Below are positions 61,928-64,000 of a stretch of 64,000 bases of DNA, in pieces (position 1 is the first letter of the stretch; each line of letters starts with the position of its first letter). The notes under the pieces are model-generated. The model had not been told where the DNA came from. It did not search any database and saw only the letters and a program-made list of their open reading frames with translations. A program made the translations under genes and the position numbers. This DNA comes from Meloidogyne chitwoodi. Its lineage: Eukaryota; Nematoda; Chromadorea; Rhabditida; Meloidogynidae. The DNA is taken from assembly GCA_015183035.1 (NCBI GenBank), contig JACZZP010000009.1, forward strand, positions 558,001 through 622,000, read 5' to 3'.

Positions 61928-63738
61928 TTAACAAACATAATTAAAATTATTATTTTTATTACAATTAAATTGTTTCCTCATATTTGAATTAATTTTAAAC
62001 CCTTTTCCATGTCCTGGAATAATATAATCAGCACAACAAATAATTAATTGACGATTTTTTTCTTGTTCAATTTCATTAAAAGATAAGGGTTTCCACATAA
62101 TAGGAAAATTTATATCTTCAACCTAAATATTACATAATTTAAAATTAATTTTTAAAATTTAATTAAAAGATTTACGGTCATAAAAATGTCACCAGCTATA
62201 ATTACTTTTCCAAATTGTTCTGTATTCTGTTTGATAAAAAAAAATTTTAGAAAAAATTATTTTAATAATTTTATTTTAAAATTAGTTTATTTTAGGATGA
62301 GGAAGCAATTTCCAAAAAATTAATTAAAATATAATCTTTTTATTTTTACCTTTATAATAACACTAATATCTTCTGAAGTGTGTCCTGGTGTTTTAATTAA
62401 ATCAACATTTTTAGTTAAAGAAAGAAAGTTGTTCTTAATTAATTTAAATTAATTTATTTTTATAATTTTTTACCTCGAAAAGACCACTAAAATTGAATTT
62501 TGTATGATAATGAAAAATTGATCCCTTTTAATAGAAAATAAAAAATTTAATTGTAATTTAAAATTGTAAAAACATAAAATAATAATTATGATATGCATTG
62601 TGAAAAAAACTCAGAATTCTAATGGAATTGTAATAAATGAAGTTATCAAAAACTTTAAATTGTAAAAATCTAAAAAAATATTTGGGCATAAAAGTTGGAA
62701 AAAATTGTAAAACTTAAATTTAAAAACTTAGATAAACAACTTAGAATTGTAAAACTTGATTATTAAAACTTGGAATTGTAAAAATAATTAACCTGATAAT
62801 GAATTGCATCCTTTAAATAAATTAAAATTATTTAAAATAAATAAAAATTAAAAATACTGGGAATAAATTATTATTTCCTGAATGATCAGCCTTTTACAAT
62901 ATTAATTTTTTTTAAATAAAAATAAAATTGCCTTACATGTCCATGCGTTGTTATTACAATATTTACCTTTATAAAAAAATTAATAAAATATTTTTTAATA
63001 AAAAATTTTTTATTAAATAATTTTACCGCAGGTGGGGCAATTCCAATTTGTTCTAATTCTTTTTAAAAAAATAAATTTAAATTTAAATAAATTAAAAATA
63101 AACTTTCTATTAAATCTGTATTTCCATTTATATCAGTAGCCAATCCTGTATCAACTAAAATAATTTTTTCTTCATCTTTAATTAAAGTTATGCTTGCAAC
63201 AAATGTATATCCTAATTCTGATTGTCTTGCTAAACCCTAAATAAATAAATAAATAAATTTTTATTTAATATTTTTAATTTAAAATATTTATTTTTTTAAT
63301 ATTTTGAAGAGTAAACAATTATTTTTTATTTTTTCTCCAAGAAAAAAAAAATAAATTTAGTTTTCTTTTGAAAAATATATATTTCAATGAGTGTCAAAAG
63401 AGAATAAAAAATAATTTAAAAATATTTTTTAATTTATTTAATTTAAAAATGTCAAATTACCTCTCTAATAATATAAACATCAGCCATTGAAGTGTTAAAA
63501 TTATTATAATTTTTTATTAAAATATTTTCATCAGAAATTGGCTTTAAAAATTCCTTAAAAATTAAAAAATATTTTTTTAATATTTAAAACAATTAATAAT
63601 AAAAAATAAATAAATATATTTTACTTGTTTTTCTTCATTAATATTAAAATAATTAATTTCTTCACTAAATAAACTTTCTTTATTAATTAAATAATTTTTA
63701 TTATTTTGTTCATCAGTATAATTTGATTTTTCAGCCAT
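61928..63738 (-). CDS. MBLAC1-like metallo-beta-lactamase-fold hydrolase
   Basis: Eleven minus-strand exons in phase, 277 aa: 63738-63625, 63553-63461, 63236-63104, 63058-63027, 62966-62937, 62890-62858, 62810-62793, 62524-62474, 62433-62350, 62226-62176, 62122-61928. The metal ligands are readable: HGH|ADHSGNNNLFP (HxHxDH, split by an intron), KTPGHTSEDISVII, AGD and the last His in IIPGHGKGF. VDTGLATDING is the strand before the first metal motif. Length and the GNNNLFP extension fit MBLAC1 (266 aa in human), whose nematode relative is swip-10. MBLAC1 processes histone pre-mRNA in vertebrates; the substrate here is not shown by sequence. Exons are mostly 18-51 nt in the middle. A further 5' exon at 63972-63901 may add residues. 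Confidence 0.88.
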
Positions 63739-64000
63739 TTTTTGTTTATTAATAAAATTCTAAAAATTAATTTTTAAAGATTAATTAAATTTTAAATAAA
63801 TGTTTTAATTTAATTTTTATTTTATTTGTTGATTATTAAAATTGCCAAAATTGTGGAAAATTAATTTGTTTAAAAATTCTATTTTTTAATTTAATTTAAC
63901 CTTTAATATTTTTGCCAGTCTATTATAATCTATTTTTGTTTTATTATTATTTTTATTATTGTTTTTTTTCATTTTTAATTGAGTAATATCAGTATTAGTA
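63739..64000 (-). other. Possible upstream exon of the MBLAC1-like gene
   Basis: On the minus strand an ATG at 63972 opens MKKNNNKNNNKTKIDYNRL, ending at a possible donor (AAG then GTTAAAT) after 63901. An acceptor TTTTTAG before 63759 would join it in phase 0 to NFINKQK and then the Met at 63738. The alternative is that 63738 is the true start. Confidence 0.35.

Overview
The window is very AT-rich eukaryotic nuclear DNA. Genes are split by short introns with nematode-type TTTTAG/TTTTCAG acceptors, and two conserved genes with many exons (a Na+/Ca2+ exchanger and the U5 snRNP GTPase EFTUD2/Snu114) fix the kingdom. A venom-allergen-like CAP protein, two single-domain double-psi-beta-barrel (expansin/RlpA-like) proteins and about a dozen small secreted Cys-rich 'pioneer' proteins point to a plant-parasitic nematode. 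The extreme AT content suggests a root-knot nematode (Meloidogyne-like). The genus is an inference.

Left part (about 1-32.6 kb) is an accessory, effector-like island. It holds (i) a three-exon Cys-rich family with four members (2359+, 11249-, 11735+, 20083-), each with a signal peptide and two phase-2 introns; (ii) a second Cys-rich family that keeps the motif FNEAD before the mature peptide (9746+, 18163-, 26612-, 28896+), one member with two domains; (iii) singletons (1015-, 5683+, 21135-); (iv) a four-exon CAP/VAP gene (24190-22681-); (v) an inverted pair of DPBB genes (24835+, 28242-); (vi) an inverted pair of long secreted proteins ending in an acidic tail with a PDLN motif (7632+, 32582-), both apparently broken. 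Coding regions are separated by AT-rich DNA full of MITEs, a complete but internally deleted LTR retrotransposon (15136-17776, identical LTRs, 5-bp target duplication) and dispersed repeats.

Middle part (33.2-50.5 kb) is conserved: a 26-exon sodium/calcium exchanger (33183-43039-) and the 18-exon EFTUD2/Snu114 gene (45821-50472-). A solo LTR sits inside an exchanger intron.

Right part (50.7-60.6 kb) is a direct tandem duplication of about 4.5-5 kb. Copy A (51092-54520-) is an intact eight-exon gene for a secreted coiled-coil protein with a Pro/Gln/Tyr/Asn-rich tail. Copy B (55997-59142-) has lost exons 1-3, including the signal peptide, exactly where a hAT-type MITE sits. The window ends with an MBLAC1-like metallo-beta-lactamase-fold gene (61928-63738-).

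Most MITEs can be delimited to the base by 8-bp target duplications (hAT-like), one by a 9-bp duplication (MULE-like). Two patterns may be new: different secreted-protein genes share the same TATA/initiator core, and one pair shares about 430 bp of upstream DNA although their proteins are unrelated.
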